Part shown: positions 11,762-21,772 of the stretch, piece after piece
Layout: each line of letters starts with the position of its first letter
How positions within the stretch are numbered: position 1 is the first letter of the stretch
Source of the DNA: Nostoc indistinguendum CM1-VF10
Lineage (GTDB): Bacteria > Cyanobacteriota > Cyanobacteriia > Cyanobacteriales > Nostocaceae
Direction of reading: 5' to 3'
NCBI GenBank assembly: GCA_019359215.1
Contig: JAHHHS010000003.1
Location: 62,001-126,000, forward strand
DNA: 64,000 bases
The notes under the pieces: model-generated
The model's database searches: none
The model's input: only the letters and a program-made list of their open reading frames with translations
Told to the model about the DNA's origin: nothing
Made by a program: the position numbers and the translations under genes

Positions 11762-11848
11762 ACCTAACCCCCAGCCCCTTCTTTACTAGCGTTGGGGAGT
11801 AAGATTCAAAGCCTCTCTCCTAAGAGGAGAGAGGTTTGGAGAGAGGTG
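11762..11848. repeat. intergenic repeat with CCTAACCCCC core and hairpin
   Basis: The words CCTAACCCCCAGCCCCTTC and CTCTCTCC...GGAGAGAGG form an imperfect inverted repeat of a kind I recognise as a common cyanobacterial intergenic element. It sits between convergent genes and may also act as a terminator. Confidence 0.6.
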
Positions 11849-11897
11849 AAAATATATTGCATACAAACCAAAAACCCTATATTTTAAAACTTTTAAC

Positions 11898-12431
11898 TTA
11901 AAACCTTAAATAATACATCAGTTGAGCGATCGCATCACCAGGTAACTCCAACCGCCTCTGAAAATCAGCCAGGTTACGGTACGGTCCGACTGATTGCCGA
12001 TTTTGAACCACTGCTTGCGCTAGAGACAAATCGATAAATGGAATTTGTGCTAACTTTTCAATTGTTGCTGTGTTTGGGTTGACTAAATGGGTGGGATTTT
12101 CTAGAGATTCATGATCATAATAAATAAAATTCAGCAGAGGCTTTAATGGCTCCAGGCGTGGCGCTGGTACAGCCAAAGCCGCAGCGATATCTTCAATACA
12201 GTAAAATTTAACACCAGAACGCGAAAGTTCTACAAGCGATCGCGCTTGGTGAATTGACAAACCTGGTAAACGTAACCAATCATCTACAGTCGCTTGATTA
12301 GCATCAATGCGAACACCTAATTTAGCGGCTAGCTGAATTTCTTCCCCAGATTGTAGGCGATAGTAAGGATCGTTGAGGAGCTTGGCGCGGAGTTTTTGCA
12401 ACCTGGGGTTCAAAGGTAGCCAGTTATTCAT
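11898..12431 (-). CDS. ComEA-like helix-hairpin-helix protein
   Basis: The 177-residue protein carries two helix-hairpin-helix-like repeats: one around ANQATVDDWLRLPGLS (residues about 45-65) and one around VNPNTATIEKLAQIPFID (about 120-140). The C-terminal one matches the ComEA helix-hairpin-helix pattern (VNxNTA...L..IP). Such motifs bind DNA non-specifically or mediate protein contacts. It has no signal peptide, unlike true competence ComEA proteins, so a cytoplasmic role is more likely. Its start lies 14 bp from the stop of the upstream TM2 gene, so the two are probably cotranscribed. Confidence 0.7.
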   Translation of the reverse strand: MNNWLPLNPRLQKLRAKLLNDPYYRLQSGEEIQLAAKLGVRIDANQATVDDWLRLPGLSIHQARSLVELSRSGVKFYCIEDIAAALAVPAPRLEPLKPLLNFIYYDHESLENPTHLVNPNTATIEKLAQIPFIDLSLAQAVVQNRQSVGPYRNLADFQRRLELPGDAIAQLMYYLRF

Positions 12432-12444
12432 GTTGTCGCTTACC

Positions 12445-12819
12445 TCAAGAAATCTGGTCTAGCAATTGGCGGCGCTTTTGCTCAAATTCATACTCTGAAA
12501 TTAGCCCATCCTGTCGCAGAGCATCTAATTCACGCATTGCGTCAGCGATCGCTCCTACCTGATTACTCACCCGTTGTGAGTTCCTTACCGTTGACTTCCC
12601 TAGATTAAAATTACGATCAAAAGCTTCTTCGTCTTGGGCTAAATACCAAACTCCTTCAATCGCACTAGCGACCTTGGGGATAGGTGTCCAGGAAAGCAAC
12701 ACATACAAAACACCCCACAACGGCTGTCCCAGATAGAATTTATGTAATCCTGAAATTGTCAGTGTGCCAGAAAAAGCTAAAACAGCAGCAACACTTCGGC
12801 TTTTGCGCTTAGTCAACAT
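12445..12819 (-). CDS. TM2-domain and SHOCT-domain protein
   Basis: The 124-residue protein has two hydrophobic segments around FYLGQPLWGVLYVLLSWTPI, including the GLHKFYLGQ signature of TM2 domains. It ends with a SHOCT-like motif, LDALRQDGLISEYEFEQKR, a short C-terminal helix pair often found on membrane or lipid-associated proteins. No enzymatic function is known for either domain. It is the first gene of a two-gene unit with the HhH gene. The pairing is conserved-looking but its meaning is unclear. Confidence 0.75.
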   Translation of the reverse strand: MLTKRKSRSVAAVLAFSGTLTISGLHKFYLGQPLWGVLYVLLSWTPIPKVASAIEGVWYLAQDEEAFDRNFNLGKSTVRNSQRVSNQVGAIADAMRELDALRQDGLISEYEFEQKRRQLLDQIS

Positions 12820-13013
12820 ATTTCTAATAAATATACCAATACCACAGTTTCTACAATAAGATAGTCAACTACCCTGCCTTGCCCTTCAAACTTTTAGATG
12901 GGGAGTCCCACGCACAATTTAATTTAGTATTTGAAGAAATTTGAGTAAGTTTCACATGAATGTGCATTGAGCTTTGATGCTAATTTTAAGTTTTTAACAG
13001 CTTTATTACTACT

Positions 13014-13943
13014 ATGTCACAGACTTTCCTACCACCAAAATGGCTTGAACAGCTTTGTGATCCTTACGCTGTGCTAGGAATTTCTGTGATTGCTGATGAT
13101 CGTCAGATTTTTAAACGCTATCACACTGTAGCGAAGCTGTTACATCCCGATCGCTACACTAAAAGCTGCAATTCAGATCCAGAATTAGCAACGGCAATAT
13201 TTAGCCGTTTAATCAATCCAGCTTATGAACAACTAAAACATCGACAGAAGCGCTTGATTGCCGTAGCTACGCTGCAATCAGACGCAATTTTGGAGCAGCA
13301 AGCTTTGTCTTCTCAAAGTGCTACAGCTCAGAAAATTATGGAAATGTCTCCAGCCCAAGCAGAATTGTTTTACGAAGAAGCGATCGCCTGCTATGCAGAA
13401 GCTCAATACAAATCATTAGATCAGTTTTATCAGGTAACGCGACAAATTAGGATACTGAATTTAGTATACTTACGGTTGCATAAACCAGACCTGTTCCTAC
13501 CGGAAAAAGCTGTTCGCATCACCTCTGAGGTAAAAGCCAAGCCAGTTGAATTGAGATTAGATGAAAAAACTGATGTCAAAACTGGTTTGACAAACTACGC
13601 TCAACGTCACTATCAGCGAGCTATTGAGTACGTCAGGCTAGCTAAATGGCCTTTAGCCGTGCAAGAGCTGCGCGATGCCATCATGTTAGAGCCAAATAAC
13701 AGCGACTATTATGCCTTATTAGGTTTAGTACATCTCCAACAGAAATTTATCGGGATGGCTAGGGTTTACATCTGTCAAGCATTAAAATTGAACCCGCAAA
13801 ACTCACTAGCCTTGAAATACGCTCCCAGACTGAAAATTCAACCGGGTGAAAATACCAATCCTAAATCAATGGCTAAAGCTATGAGTATTGCGGCTTTATT
13901 AAGTCGGTTTACAAAAGGGAAAGGATCTCAAGTCAAGTGTTGA
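13014..13943 (+). CDS. J-domain protein with TPR-like C-terminal region
   Basis: In this 309-residue protein, residues about 17-75 form a J domain: DPYAVLGIS starts helix I and KLLHPDRYT contains the essential HPD tripeptide that stimulates Hsp70 ATPase activity. The C-terminal part (about 200-275) has two TPR-type helix pairs (YQRAIEYVRLAKWPLAVQEL, DYYALLGLVHLQQKF). It lacks the zinc-finger and client domains of DnaJ, so it is a specialised co-chaperone rather than a general one. Its partner DnaK is not in the window. Confidence 0.85.
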   Translation: MSQTFLPPKWLEQLCDPYAVLGISVIADDRQIFKRYHTVAKLLHPDRYTKSCNSDPELATAIFSRLINPAYEQLKHRQKRLIAVATLQSDAILEQQALSSQSATAQKIMEMSPAQAELFYEEAIACYAEAQYKSLDQFYQVTRQIRILNLVYLRLHKPDLFLPEKAVRITSEVKAKPVELRLDEKTDVKTGLTNYAQRHYQRAIEYVRLAKWPLAVQELRDAIMLEPNNSDYYALLGLVHLQQKFIGMARVYICQALKLNPQNSLALKYAPRLKIQPGENTNPKSMAKAMSIAALLSRFTKGKGSQVKC

Positions 13944-14069
13944 AATTTCGGTAACAAACCGTACTAAAACCGAAGCTTCGCCACGAGATTACTCACCTAG
14001 ACTAAAATAATAAATAGAAGTAAAGCTATTAAGCTGCTGAGTCTAGCCGCTCAGTTTAATATAAGCAAT

Positions 14070-14393
14070 ATGGGATTCTTCGATTCTGAGATAATTCAGC
14101 AAGAAGCAAAACAACTGTTTGAGGATTATCAAGCGCTAATCAAGCTTGGTAACAATTACGGCAAATTTGACCGCGATGGCAAAAAGTTGTTTATCGAGCA
14201 AATGGAAGCCATGATGGATCGGTATCGCATCTTTATGAAGCGCTTCGAGCTATCAGAAGACTTCATGGCACAAATGACAGTAGAACAACTGAAAACGCAA
14301 TTAGGTCAGTTCGGTGTCACCCCACAACAAATGTTTGACCAAATGCACCTTACTTTAGAACGGATGAAAGCCGAGTTAGAAAAACAGGCTTAG
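14070..14393 (+). CDS. DUF1825 family conserved cyanobacterial protein
   Basis: The protein has 107 residues, is highly charged and is predicted to be all helical. It begins MGFFDSEIIQQEAKQLFEDY and includes FDRDGKKLFIEQMEAMMDRY. I recognise it as the DUF1825 family, found throughout cyanobacteria and without established function. There is no signal peptide or membrane segment. A perfect 15-bp hairpin follows the stop at once, indicating a short monocistronic transcript. Confidence 0.85.
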   Translation: MGFFDSEIIQQEAKQLFEDYQALIKLGNNYGKFDRDGKKLFIEQMEAMMDRYRIFMKRFELSEDFMAQMTVEQLKTQLGQFGVTPQQMFDQMHLTLERMKAELEKQA

Positions 14394-14399
14394 GTCAAG

Positions 14400-14436
14400 T
14401 TTAGATTTTGGATTGGTAATTAATCCAAAATCTAAA
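14400..14436 (+). terminator. perfect 15-bp hairpin after the DUF1825 gene
   Basis: TTTAGATTTTGGATT (14400-14414) pairs perfectly with AATCCAAAATCTAAA (14422-14436) around a 7-base loop. It lies between convergent genes. A second partial copy of the arm (ATCTAAAATCTAAAAT, 14463-14478) follows, so either strand could use it. Confidence 0.65.
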
Positions 14437-14478
14437 TTGTGCTGGAAGCGCACCAAAAGTGCGATCTAAAATCTAAAA

Positions 14479-16404
14479 TTATTGTGATTTGGGACGAGAA
14501 AACTGGGAAGGTGGCTTGAAGTTTTCTACTGGTACATTCTTAAGTGCCTTTTCCATAAAATCTTTCCAGATGGGAGCAACCATACCACCGCCTGTAGCAC
14601 GGCTAGCTAATTGTTTGTTGTCGTCTCTCCCCACCCAGACAGCAGTTGTTAGTTGTGGCACAGTGCCAACATACCAAATATCCTTTTCCGAGGAAGTTGT
14701 ACCCGTCTTACCGGCACTGGGGCGAGCGATGGCAGCACCTTTACCTGTACCATTAGTAACTACCGTTCGCATCACATCGATAATGGCTGCCGATGCCCAA
14801 GGGTCTAAAACCCTCTGGGGTTTAGGGGTGTTATCTAATAACACGTTACCACTACTATCGGTGACACGGGCAATTACAGTTGGTGGAGATTGCCAGCCAT
14901 AATTAGCAAAGGTAGCGTAAGCACTAGCCATTTCTAGAGGGGTGACTCCAATTGCACCCAGAGGTAGAGAGGTAACAGGTTCCATCGGACTCATAATGCC
15001 CAAGGTACGGCAGGTTTCTATGACTCGATTCATCCCTACAGCTTTACCAATCTTGATCACGGGAATGTTGCGCGATTGGGCTAAAGCCGTGCGAATTGGC
15101 ATAGGGCCGCTAAAACCCCCATCATAATTTCTGGGAAAGTACCGACCATTACCATCTTGATAGCTAACTGGAGAATCTACCACCGTTGAGTCTGGCCCAT
15201 ATTTACCAGTAGCAAAAGCAGCATAGTAGACAAACGGTTTAAAAGAAGATCCGGGCTGGCGTTGAGCTTGAGTTGCACGATTGAATTCACTAACCTTGGG
15301 ATCTACACCGCCCACCAGTGCTTTAATAAAATGCGTGCGTGGATCAATTGCTACCAAAGCGATTTGATTCTTAGATAATCCTTGCCCAAGCAGTGATTTA
15401 TGCCACTTACTGACAGTTTCCTCTGCCATGATTTGGAAGTTGGCATCAACTGTAGTTTGCACCCGCATCCCGCCTTTGAGTAGCGTTTCACGCCCAAACT
15501 TCTTAGCCAACTCCTGAGCTACAGTGTTGGTTATATAAGGTAGGGCACTACCTTGAAAGGATTTGATTTTACCAAGTTTGATTTCCTGTTTGAGCGCATT
15601 GTCGTACTCTGACTGGTTGATCCAGTTTAAATCCAGCATCCGCCCCAGCACTTCTTTTTGTTTCTGTTTTGCCAGCTTCATGCTCACAAAGGGGCTGAAT
15701 TCTTCTGGTGCTTGGATCAAACCTGCCATCATTGCTGACTCACCCAAGCTTAAATATTCTGATGACTTATTAAAGTAACTGCGGGCTGCCGTTTGTACAC
15801 CATAATTATTATGACCCCAATAAACTTGATTGAGGTACATTTCTAAAATTTGATCTTTGGTAAGAATTTGTTCTAATCGAATTGCTAGCACCCCCTCCGC
15901 TAACTTGCGGGTAAAGGCACGCTTGCGAGACAAAAACAGGTTTTTTACCAATTGCATAGTAACAGTAGAGCCACCCTCTTTGACTCCACCTGCTACAGCG
16001 TTAACTACTACGGCCCGGCCAACACCACTGGGGTTAATACCGTGGTGATCGTAGAAGTGGCTATCTTCACTTGCTAATACTGCTCGTTTTAAATTTGGGG
16101 AAATTCTATCCAGGGGTACGACTTCCCGGTTTGCTTCCCCGTGGATACTCGTTAAAAGTTTACCCTTAAGGTCATAGATGTAAGTTGTTTCTGAGGGAAA
16201 GAAGTTACGTAGCTGTCTTACATCTGGCAAATTACGGAAACTAATGGCTAAACCAACCAGTCCTCCGGCTACAATGGAACTTGCCAACATAGTGATTGAG
16301 AGGAGAGTACCGCCAGTTACCTGACCGACTCCTTTCAAAAACTCAAAACCTGATGAAGCCCGACGTTGTGGCTGTTTATCTTCAAAAGTCCTAGAAGACG
16401 ACAC
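14479..16404 (-). CDS. class A penicillin-binding protein (PBP1A family)
   Basis: The 641-residue bifunctional peptidoglycan synthase has a membrane anchor at about residues 33-56. The glycosyltransferase family 51 domain includes EDSHFYDHHG (Glu113), GGSTVTMQLVKN and LEMYLNQVYWG. The transpeptidase domain follows, with SSFK (Ser386, Lys389), SRN (444-446) and KTGTTS. All catalytic motifs are present, so the protein should polymerise and cross-link glycan strands in the periplasm. Heterocystous cyanobacteria carry several paralogues of this type and I cannot tell which one this is. It faces tyrS divergently. Confidence 0.93.
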   Translation of the reverse strand: MSSSRTFEDKQPQRRASSGFEFLKGVGQVTGGTLLSITMLASSIVAGGLVGLAISFRNLPDVRQLRNFFPSETTYIYDLKGKLLTSIHGEANREVVPLDRISPNLKRAVLASEDSHFYDHHGINPSGVGRAVVVNAVAGGVKEGGSTVTMQLVKNLFLSRKRAFTRKLAEGVLAIRLEQILTKDQILEMYLNQVYWGHNNYGVQTAARSYFNKSSEYLSLGESAMMAGLIQAPEEFSPFVSMKLAKQKQKEVLGRMLDLNWINQSEYDNALKQEIKLGKIKSFQGSALPYITNTVAQELAKKFGRETLLKGGMRVQTTVDANFQIMAEETVSKWHKSLLGQGLSKNQIALVAIDPRTHFIKALVGGVDPKVSEFNRATQAQRQPGSSFKPFVYYAAFATGKYGPDSTVVDSPVSYQDGNGRYFPRNYDGGFSGPMPIRTALAQSRNIPVIKIGKAVGMNRVIETCRTLGIMSPMEPVTSLPLGAIGVTPLEMASAYATFANYGWQSPPTVIARVTDSSGNVLLDNTPKPQRVLDPWASAAIIDVMRTVVTNGTGKGAAIARPSAGKTGTTSSEKDIWYVGTVPQLTTAVWVGRDDNKQLASRATGGGMVAPIWKDFMEKALKNVPVENFKPPSQFSRPKSQ

Positions 16405-16577
16405 GGCGATTTCACTTCCTCTCTTATAAATTTAACTGTAATTGATTGGACGAAGCAAAGCGGTTAATTTTTTGCAATTATAGTAGTTTGGCAGATGAGA
16501 AAGCGGATAAATTGCAAGTGTTTATAACCAACTTAACTCCTAGTGTGCAAAACATAGCTAACAGTGGATTTTCTAGT

Positions 16578-17765
16578 ATGACGCCAGATTTTGGTTGGCT
16601 GCGTCGTGGTGTGGTAGAAGTTTTCCCACAACCAGCTGATGTTGACAGTGATAGTTTAGAAAAACGCTTATTAACTACAAACCGACCTTTGCGGATCAAA
16701 TTGGGGATTGATGCTACAGGTACTGATATTCATTTTGGTCATAGCATACCAGTACGGAAACTGCGAGCGTTTCAAGATGCAGGCCATATAGCAGTTCTGA
16801 TTATTGGCGATTTTACAGCACGGATTGGCGATCCGACAGGTAAATCTGAAGTGCGTCGTCAGCTTACAGAAGCAGATGTAGCGCAAAATGCTCAGACTTA
16901 TCTTGACCAAGTACGTCCTATCTTGGATTTTGACACACCAGGAAGGTTAGAGGTGCGTTATAACTCCGAATGGCTCTCTAGGCTAAACTTAGAGAAAATT
17001 TTGGAGTTACTCTCTACGATGACGGTGGGGCAAATGTTGGCTAAGGAAGGATTTGCCGATCGCTATAGAAAAGAGAATCCAATTTTTATCCATGAGTTCC
17101 TGTACCCGTTAATGCAAGGTTTTGATTCCGTTGCCGTTGAGGCAGATGTGGAATTAGGAGGGACTGATCAGAAATTTAACATTGCTGTGGGCAGAGATTT
17201 GCAGCGCCATTTTGGTCAAGAGCCACAGTTTGGGATGCTGTTGCCCATTTTGATCGGCACGGATGGTGTGCAAAAAATGTCCAAGTCTTTAGGTAATTAT
17301 ATTGGGTTGTCGGAACATCCAGGTCAAAAATACCAGAAGTTACAAGGAGTTTCAGATAATCTACTGGAACAGTATTTTGAACTACTGACGGATTTACCTT
17401 TGGATAATCTGCCTGAAAATCCCCGCGATCGCCAAACACTCTTAGCATGGGAAGTTGTCAAACAGTACCACGGCGAACAAGCAGCCCAAGAAGCTAAAGA
17501 AGCCGCCCAAAGTGGTGGAAAGGAAGGTGCAGTTCCAGAATTCTCTCTAGCTGAAGTATCACATCCTGCTAAGTTAGCCTATATTCTCAATGTCACTGGT
17601 TTATGCAAAAGTACAGGTGAAGGAAAGCGGAAAATTCAAGAAGGTGGAGTGCGCTTAGATGGCGATCGCATTACCGATGTTGATACGACTTTTGCTGATT
17701 CTGCCCAGTTACAAGGTAAGGTTTTACAAGTTGGGAAAAATAAGTTTGTGCGTTTAGTGCCTTAA
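16578..17765 (+). CDS. tyrS: tyrosyl-tRNA synthetase
   Basis: It charges tRNA-Tyr. The class I signatures are HFGH (HIGH box) in [11 protein letters not shown] and KMSKS in [12 protein letters not shown]-terminal S4-like RNA-binding domain ([23 protein letters not shown] split by its loop) ends the protein. The open frame extends upstream to 16446, but the extra 44 residues have no family counterpart and [11 protein letters not shown] is the usual cyanobacterial start, so I place the start at ATG 16578 (395 residues). pyrF begins 22 bp after the stop, so the two are likely cotranscribed. Confidence 0.95.
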   Translation: MTPDFGWLRRGVVEVFPQPADVDSDSLEKRLLTTNRPLRIKLGIDATGTDIHFGHSIPVRKLRAFQDAGHIAVLIIGDFTARIGDPTGKSEVRRQLTEADVAQNAQTYLDQVRPILDFDTPGRLEVRYNSEWLSRLNLEKILELLSTMTVGQMLAKEGFADRYRKENPIFIHEFLYPLMQGFDSVAVEADVELGGTDQKFNIAVGRDLQRHFGQEPQFGMLLPILIGTDGVQKMSKSLGNYIGLSEHPGQKYQKLQGVSDNLLEQYFELLTDLPLDNLPENPRDRQTLLAWEVVKQYHGEQAAQEAKEAAQSGGKEGAVPEFSLAEVSHPAKLAYILNVTGLCKSTGEGKRKIQEGGVRLDGDRITDVDTTFADSAQLQGKVLQVGKNKFVRLVP

Positions 17766-17786
17766 ATGGGGAATGGGTAATCGCAA

Positions 17787-18506
17787 ATGAACGCAGAACA
17801 ACGAATTATAGTGCCTTTGGATGTGCCAGATGAGCAAAGTGCGATCGCTCTTATAGATCAACTCCCGCAAGTGGTTTGGTGGAAAGTTGGCTTAGAGTTG
17901 TTTACCAGCACTGGCCCGAAAATTCTAGAAGTGCTAAAGTCCAAGGAAAAACGCATTTTCCTGGATTTAAAGTTTCACGATATCCCAAACACAGTCGCTG
18001 GTGCTTGCCGTAGTGCTGCTCGTTACGGGGTAGATTTGTTGACAATTCACGCTACTTGTGGTAGAGATGCTCTCAAAGCTGCAACCGAAGCGGCACAAGA
18101 AGGGGCTACCCAAGCAGGTATAAAACCGCCTAAATTAATCGCCATTACTTTATTAACGAGCATTTCTGCTAGACAGCTGGCGTTTGATTTAAAGATTCCC
18201 CTAGAGTTACCAGAATACGCCCTAGAAATGGCACTACTGGCTCAAGAGACGGGATTGGATGGGGCAGTTTGTTCGCCCCAAGAGGCGGCACAACTACGGC
18301 AAACTTGTGGAGATAACTTTTTGCTAGTTTGTCCGGGGGTTAGACCAACTTGGGCAGACAAAGGTGATCAAAAGCGATCGCTCACCCCAGCCGAAGCAAT
18401 TATTGCTGGTGCAGATTATCTAGTAATTGGGCGTCCTATTACTACTGCTATTGAGCCGGAGCTAGCCTGGAAGAGGATTTCTGATGAGTTAAGCACAGTA
18501 GCATGA
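17787..18506 (+). CDS. pyrF: orotidine 5'-phosphate decarboxylase
   Basis: This is the last step of UMP synthesis. The 239-residue TIM-barrel protein has the catalytic DxKxxDI cluster in [13 protein letters not shown] and the phosphate-binding VIGRPI near the C-terminus. The start has an in-frame ATG 22 bp after tyrS. The stop overlaps the ATG of the next gene by four bases (ATGA), indicating translational coupling. Confidence 0.96.
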   Translation: MNAEQRIIVPLDVPDEQSAIALIDQLPQVVWWKVGLELFTSTGPKILEVLKSKEKRIFLDLKFHDIPNTVAGACRSAARYGVDLLTIHATCGRDALKAATEAAQEGATQAGIKPPKLIAITLLTSISARQLAFDLKIPLELPEYALEMALLAQETGLDGAVCSPQEAAQLRQTCGDNFLLVCPGVRPTWADKGDQKRSLTPAEAIIAGADYLVIGRPITTAIEPELAWKRISDELSTVA

Positions 18507-19204
18507 AGCTAAAAGTCGGTGAGAAACTGGGGGATAGGGTGCAGAGTTTAGGGGAGAAAAATCTTGCCTCTTCACTCAAGAAAAAAAATTATATTTGGCT
18601 TTTAGCTTGTGGTTTCTGGGTTTTAGGATCAAATAGCTTTGCTTACCCAGCGTTCTCGATAAACCTCACCCCTAAACCCTCTGTGTTAGCAGAAAGGAAA
18701 ACTGTCAATGACGGGGCGAAGTCTTTATGTTCTGAGCAAAATTTAGAAACATTTACTATACAGCTACTGCAAGATTTACCTAGTTATACCAATCGCGCTA
18801 GTCAACGCGCCCGCCGCCTCAGAAGAAGCAGTGATGTTTACACTTATATGCTAGTGGCAGGAAGACCTGAGTTTACACCTCTGCCCCTTAACCTTGAAGA
18901 ATATAGTGCAGATGCATCTAAAAGCTCTGCATCAGGAGTTGAGCAAGTTTTTTTTACTACCTTGGAGCGGCAGTACATAGGAAAGAAAGCGGTAGAATTG
19001 CAGGAATTTCACTGGCTATTGTTGACTAAAACTAAAGCTGGTTGGCGTTTAGTGATGATGTTTTCTCAAATTGGTTCCCATTCAGCACAGCAGCCAATAT
19101 CTCCGCCACGCGATAGTAGTAACGGCACTGTTGCCCAAGCGGTTAATGCTTGGTTACGCGATTGTCAAGCTGGAAGTGTACGACGGATGCGATCGCCGAA
19201 CTGA
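18503..19204 (+). CDS. conserved hypothetical protein coupled to pyrF
   Basis: The 233-residue protein starts within the pyrF stop codon (ATGA overlap). A hydrophobic stretch ([19 protein letters not shown], about residues 30-48) with charged residues before it may be a signal peptide or anchor, so the mature part is probably periplasmic or thylakoid-luminal. The rest has a conserved-looking core ([16 protein letters not shown], ending [10 protein letters not shown]) seen in cyanobacterial hypotheticals. I do not recognise a domain. No catalytic motif is visible. Confidence 0.75.
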   Translation: MKLKVGEKLGDRVQSLGEKNLASSLKKKNYIWLLACGFWVLGSNSFAYPAFSINLTPKPSVLAERKTVNDGAKSLCSEQNLETFTIQLLQDLPSYTNRASQRARRLRRSSDVYTYMLVAGRPEFTPLPLNLEEYSADASKSSASGVEQVFFTTLERQYIGKKAVELQEFHWLLLTKTKAGWRLVMMFSQIGSHSAQQPISPPRDSSNGTVAQAVNAWLRDCQAGSVRRMRSPN

Positions 19205-19729
19205 GCAATGGGATGATGTATACAAAACATCTGCTGAAAAAGAATGTAGAGGTGTTTCAATGCAACGTCTCTACAAGCGTTTCAGGTAACACATAATTAA
19301 TTTGTAGAGATATTTACAGAGTAGTCCAGAAGTAGCAAGATTTTCACCATTTCCAGTGTCAATGCGAAACATTACATTTTCGCATTGACCCAAAAATACT
19401 AATTGAGCAGCACTGACAATTTTACTGAGCTAGCGTAGTTAGAACGAGGCCGTTTTAATCGGTTTTGTTCTCCATCAATTTTCAAGCTAGATACTTGTTT
19501 TCAAACAAAATAAATGTACATAATTCAGCTAGCTTGTATCAGTGTAATTACGCCTATATCTTAGGGAGGATTTTCAGGAAAAATAGCTGAAAAATGGCGA
19601 AAAAAAAGCAGACATTATTTAAAAACCAAAGCTGGCTTGAATTTAAGCGTTGTGACTCCTGTTTTTTGGCGATAACATGGAAATAGGTTTATTTCATACT
19701 TTTCAAACCGCGTTTGGCGTCAGTTTTTT
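19205..19729. other. 525 bp intergenic region with one strong hairpin
   Basis: GTCAATGCGAAA (19358-19369) pairs perfectly with TTTCGCATTGAC (19378-19389) across an 8-base loop, possibly ending the tyrS-pyrF transcript, though no T-run follows. The remainder carries the remA-like promoter. A GGGAGG at 19563-19568 is not close to any start. No gene is seen. Confidence 0.55.
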
Positions 19730-19996
19730 ATGGAGATTCAATTAATCAACATCGGCTTTGGTAACATCGTGTCTGCCAACCGAGTAGTTGCCATTGTCAG
19801 TCCAGAGTCTGCCCCGATTAAGCGGATTATTACTGATGCACGGGACAGAGGTCAACTGATTGATGCAACTTACGGTCGTCGAACTAGGGCTGTAATTATC
19901 ACCGATTCCAGCCATGTAATTCTGTCAGCAATTCAGCCGGAAACGGTAGCGAATCGCTTTGTGATTTCTCGCGATCATCAAACTGTAGATAATTGA
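19730..19996 (+). CDS. RemA-like regulator (DUF370)
   Basis: The 88-residue protein begins [14 protein letters not shown] and contains [15 protein letters not shown] and [16 protein letters not shown], the typical DUF370/RemA pattern. In Bacillus, RemA is a DNA-binding activator of matrix genes. The cyanobacterial role is not established as far as I know. It lies directly upstream of gmk on the same strand, a pairing found widely across bacteria. Confidence 0.9.
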   Translation: MEIQLINIGFGNIVSANRVVAIVSPESAPIKRIITDARDRGQLIDATYGRRTRAVIITDSSHVILSAIQPETVANRFVISRDHQTVDN

Positions 19997-20165
19997 TTAG
20001 GAGTGGATTAACAATCTCATTTCTATTTGCACCATATCGGTAGTACCATGTGAATTAGATAAGTTTTATGTCACCCTTGCTACAAATTCTTTGGTCACTA
20101 GTGGGCTTGGGCAGGAACACAAGACTAATGAATAATATCTATTGATTGATTCACAGGTTGAAGGG

Positions 20166-20765
20166 ATGATGCCAGTTTTACCCATCCAGAGTATTGCTAC
20201 TACCGAAGAATGCTTATATTTAGGCAGATTGATTGTTTTCACTGGCCCCAGTGGGGTCGGTAAAGGCACTTTAATGCGATCGCTCCTACAACGTCATCCA
20301 GAACTTTATTATTCCGTATCCGTGACGACGCGTTCTCCCCGTCCAGGGGAAATCGATGGCAAAAACTATTACTTTATCAGCCGCGGTAAGTTTGAACAAT
20401 TAGTTGCTGAAGGTGAATTTTTAGAATGGGCAGAATTTGCTGGTAACTATTACGGCACTCCCCGTGAAGCTGTACTTAACCAAATTCATTCTGGCAAGTT
20501 GGTAGTGCTAGAAATTGAGTTAGAAGGCGCAAGACAAATTCGTGCTTCCTTTCCCAGTGCCCTTAGCATTTTTATTTTACCGCCCTCTTTTGATGAATTA
20601 GAGAAACGAATACGCTTTCGCGCCCAAGATTCTGAAGAAGCGATCGCTCGTCGTTTACTCCACGCCCAAGAAGAAATTAAAGCCGCAGATGAATTTGATA
20701 TTCAAATCGTTAATGACGATTTTGAAACTGCTTTAAATGACATTGAAATGGTTTTGTTTAAATAA
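20166..20765 (+). CDS. gmk: guanylate kinase
   Basis: It phosphorylates GMP to GDP. The P-loop GPSGVGKGT and the GMP-binding segment [19 protein letters not shown] are intact, as is the lid region [17 protein letters not shown]. The open frame extends to a TTG at 20142. An AAGGG just before paired ATG codons makes 20166 or 20169 the likelier start, giving about 199 residues, the usual length. It is downstream of the remA-like gene with a 170 bp gap. Confidence 0.95.
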   Translation: MMPVLPIQSIATTEECLYLGRLIVFTGPSGVGKGTLMRSLLQRHPELYYSVSVTTRSPRPGEIDGKNYYFISRGKFEQLVAEGEFLEWAEFAGNYYGTPREAVLNQIHSGKLVVLEIELEGARQIRASFPSALSIFILPPSFDELEKRIRFRAQDSEEAIARRLLHAQEEIKAADEFDIQIVNDDFETALNDIEMVLFK

Positions 20766-20766
20766 G

Positions 20767-20814
20767 TTAGGAGTTAGCAGTTAGAAGTTATGAATTTAAA
20801 GTCCTAACTCCTAA
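20767..20814. terminator. repeat-built hairpin between convergent gmk and psaL
   Basis: TTAGGAGTTAG (20768-20778) pairs with CTAACTCCTAA (20804-20814). The arms are copies of the same heptameric repeat as at 11715, in opposite orientation, so a tandem repeat has been turned into a likely bidirectional terminator. Confidence 0.6.
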
Positions 20815-20836
20815 TTCCTAACTCCTCATTTCTAAA

Positions 20837-21358
20837 TTAACCCAATAAACCTTGAATTACTCCCAGGTTGCTAGTCAAAAAGTAAGCAACTACTGCACCA
20901 CCAATACCACCAATTAAGAAAGAACTGGCAAAGTTGTTCCAGCTTTCTTTAGAGTTAAAAGCATCCATTGGAGGGTTGGGTACAGTAACACTGGCAAGAG
21001 CTTTTGGAGGATTGCTATTTGCATAGAGGGATAGTCCCGCCGTAAGAATAACAATCAAGCCAATGGCTGCCAATAGCCCAGCTAAGTTGGCATTATCTGT
21101 ATCTCGCAGTGGACCGAATTTGGCAAAAGGGCCAAATATCCAGTAACCATGAGCCATACCAACTTCTAAACCACGTCTGGAAGGCGTTATACCAGCACGA
21201 TAAGCTGGCAAATTATTAATGAACCACTTGCTCAAGGGAGAAGCATTAATTGGGGTTTCTAGATTACCCAGTTGCGGATCGCGGAATGCGGGAAAAACAA
21301 CTTCCCGATTTCTCGGATCGCTAGGAAGATTTTTTGATGCATCTACTGCTTGTGCCAT
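20837..21358 (-). CDS. psaL: photosystem I reaction centre subunit XI
   Basis: The 173-residue PsaL is the membrane subunit at the trimer or tetramer interface of photosystem I. It begins with a polar N-terminus (VFPAFRDPQLGNLETPINAS). Membrane segments follow at about 89-113 (NLAGLLAAIGLIVILTAGL) and 145-165. The RRGLEVGMAHGYW segment contains chlorophyll-coordinating residues. It is the third gene of a psaF-psaJ-psaL unit, 240 bp after psaJ, a gap long enough to carry its own promoter. Confidence 0.96.
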   Translation of the reverse strand: MAQAVDASKNLPSDPRNREVVFPAFRDPQLGNLETPINASPLSKWFINNLPAYRAGITPSRRGLEVGMAHGYWIFGPFAKFGPLRDTDNANLAGLLAAIGLIVILTAGLSLYANSNPPKALASVTVPNPPMDAFNSKESWNNFASSFLIGGIGGAVVAYFLTSNLGVIQGLLG

Positions 21359-21598
21359 ATTTTATGTTCGCCTCTAAATTAGAATGGTGGCATTTTTATA
21401 TTAATAATAATTGCGGCTAAAGATGTTTTTTGCGTAGGAAGTTTAGAAAAATTAATTTAGCTGCTTTCAAGACTTTGAAACTCGCAAGCTGGTTTCAACA
21501 TCACGAGTTTCAAAGAACTACTTTGTTAGTAGTTTAGTTAGTAGTTACTAGTTAATTGCCAACTAACGGCTAACAAATTTTTAAATTCTGTCTTCAAC

Positions 21599-21733
21599 TT
21601 ATGGTAGGGGGTGGAAAAGTAGGTCAGGAAACCAGTAGTTAACCAAAATCAATAAAACGGCCGTAAAAGACAATTTGGCAAAAAGCAAAACTGGTCCCAA
21701 GGATAGATACTTAACGAAGTATTTCTGCTGCAT
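21599..21733 (-). CDS. psaJ: photosystem I reaction centre subunit IX
   Basis: The 44-codon gene encodes MQQKYFVKYLSLGPVLLF followed by a hydrophobic span and ending WFPDLLFHPLP. This is the classic PsaJ: one membrane helix that packs against PsaF at the photosystem I edge. It lies 39 bp downstream of psaF on the same strand, the conserved cyanobacterial order. The call rests on sequence recognition and context together. Confidence 0.96.
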   Translation of the reverse strand: MQQKYFVKYLSLGPVLLFAKLSFTAVLLILVNYWFPDLLFHPLP

Positions 21734-21772
21734 GAATTATTCTCCCAAATAAATCAAAAGTTGCGGTAAGGG

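Noticed and set aside
16446..16577. N-terminal extension of tyrS
   Set aside because: 44 extra residues with no family counterpart; the usual start MTPDF is at 16578.
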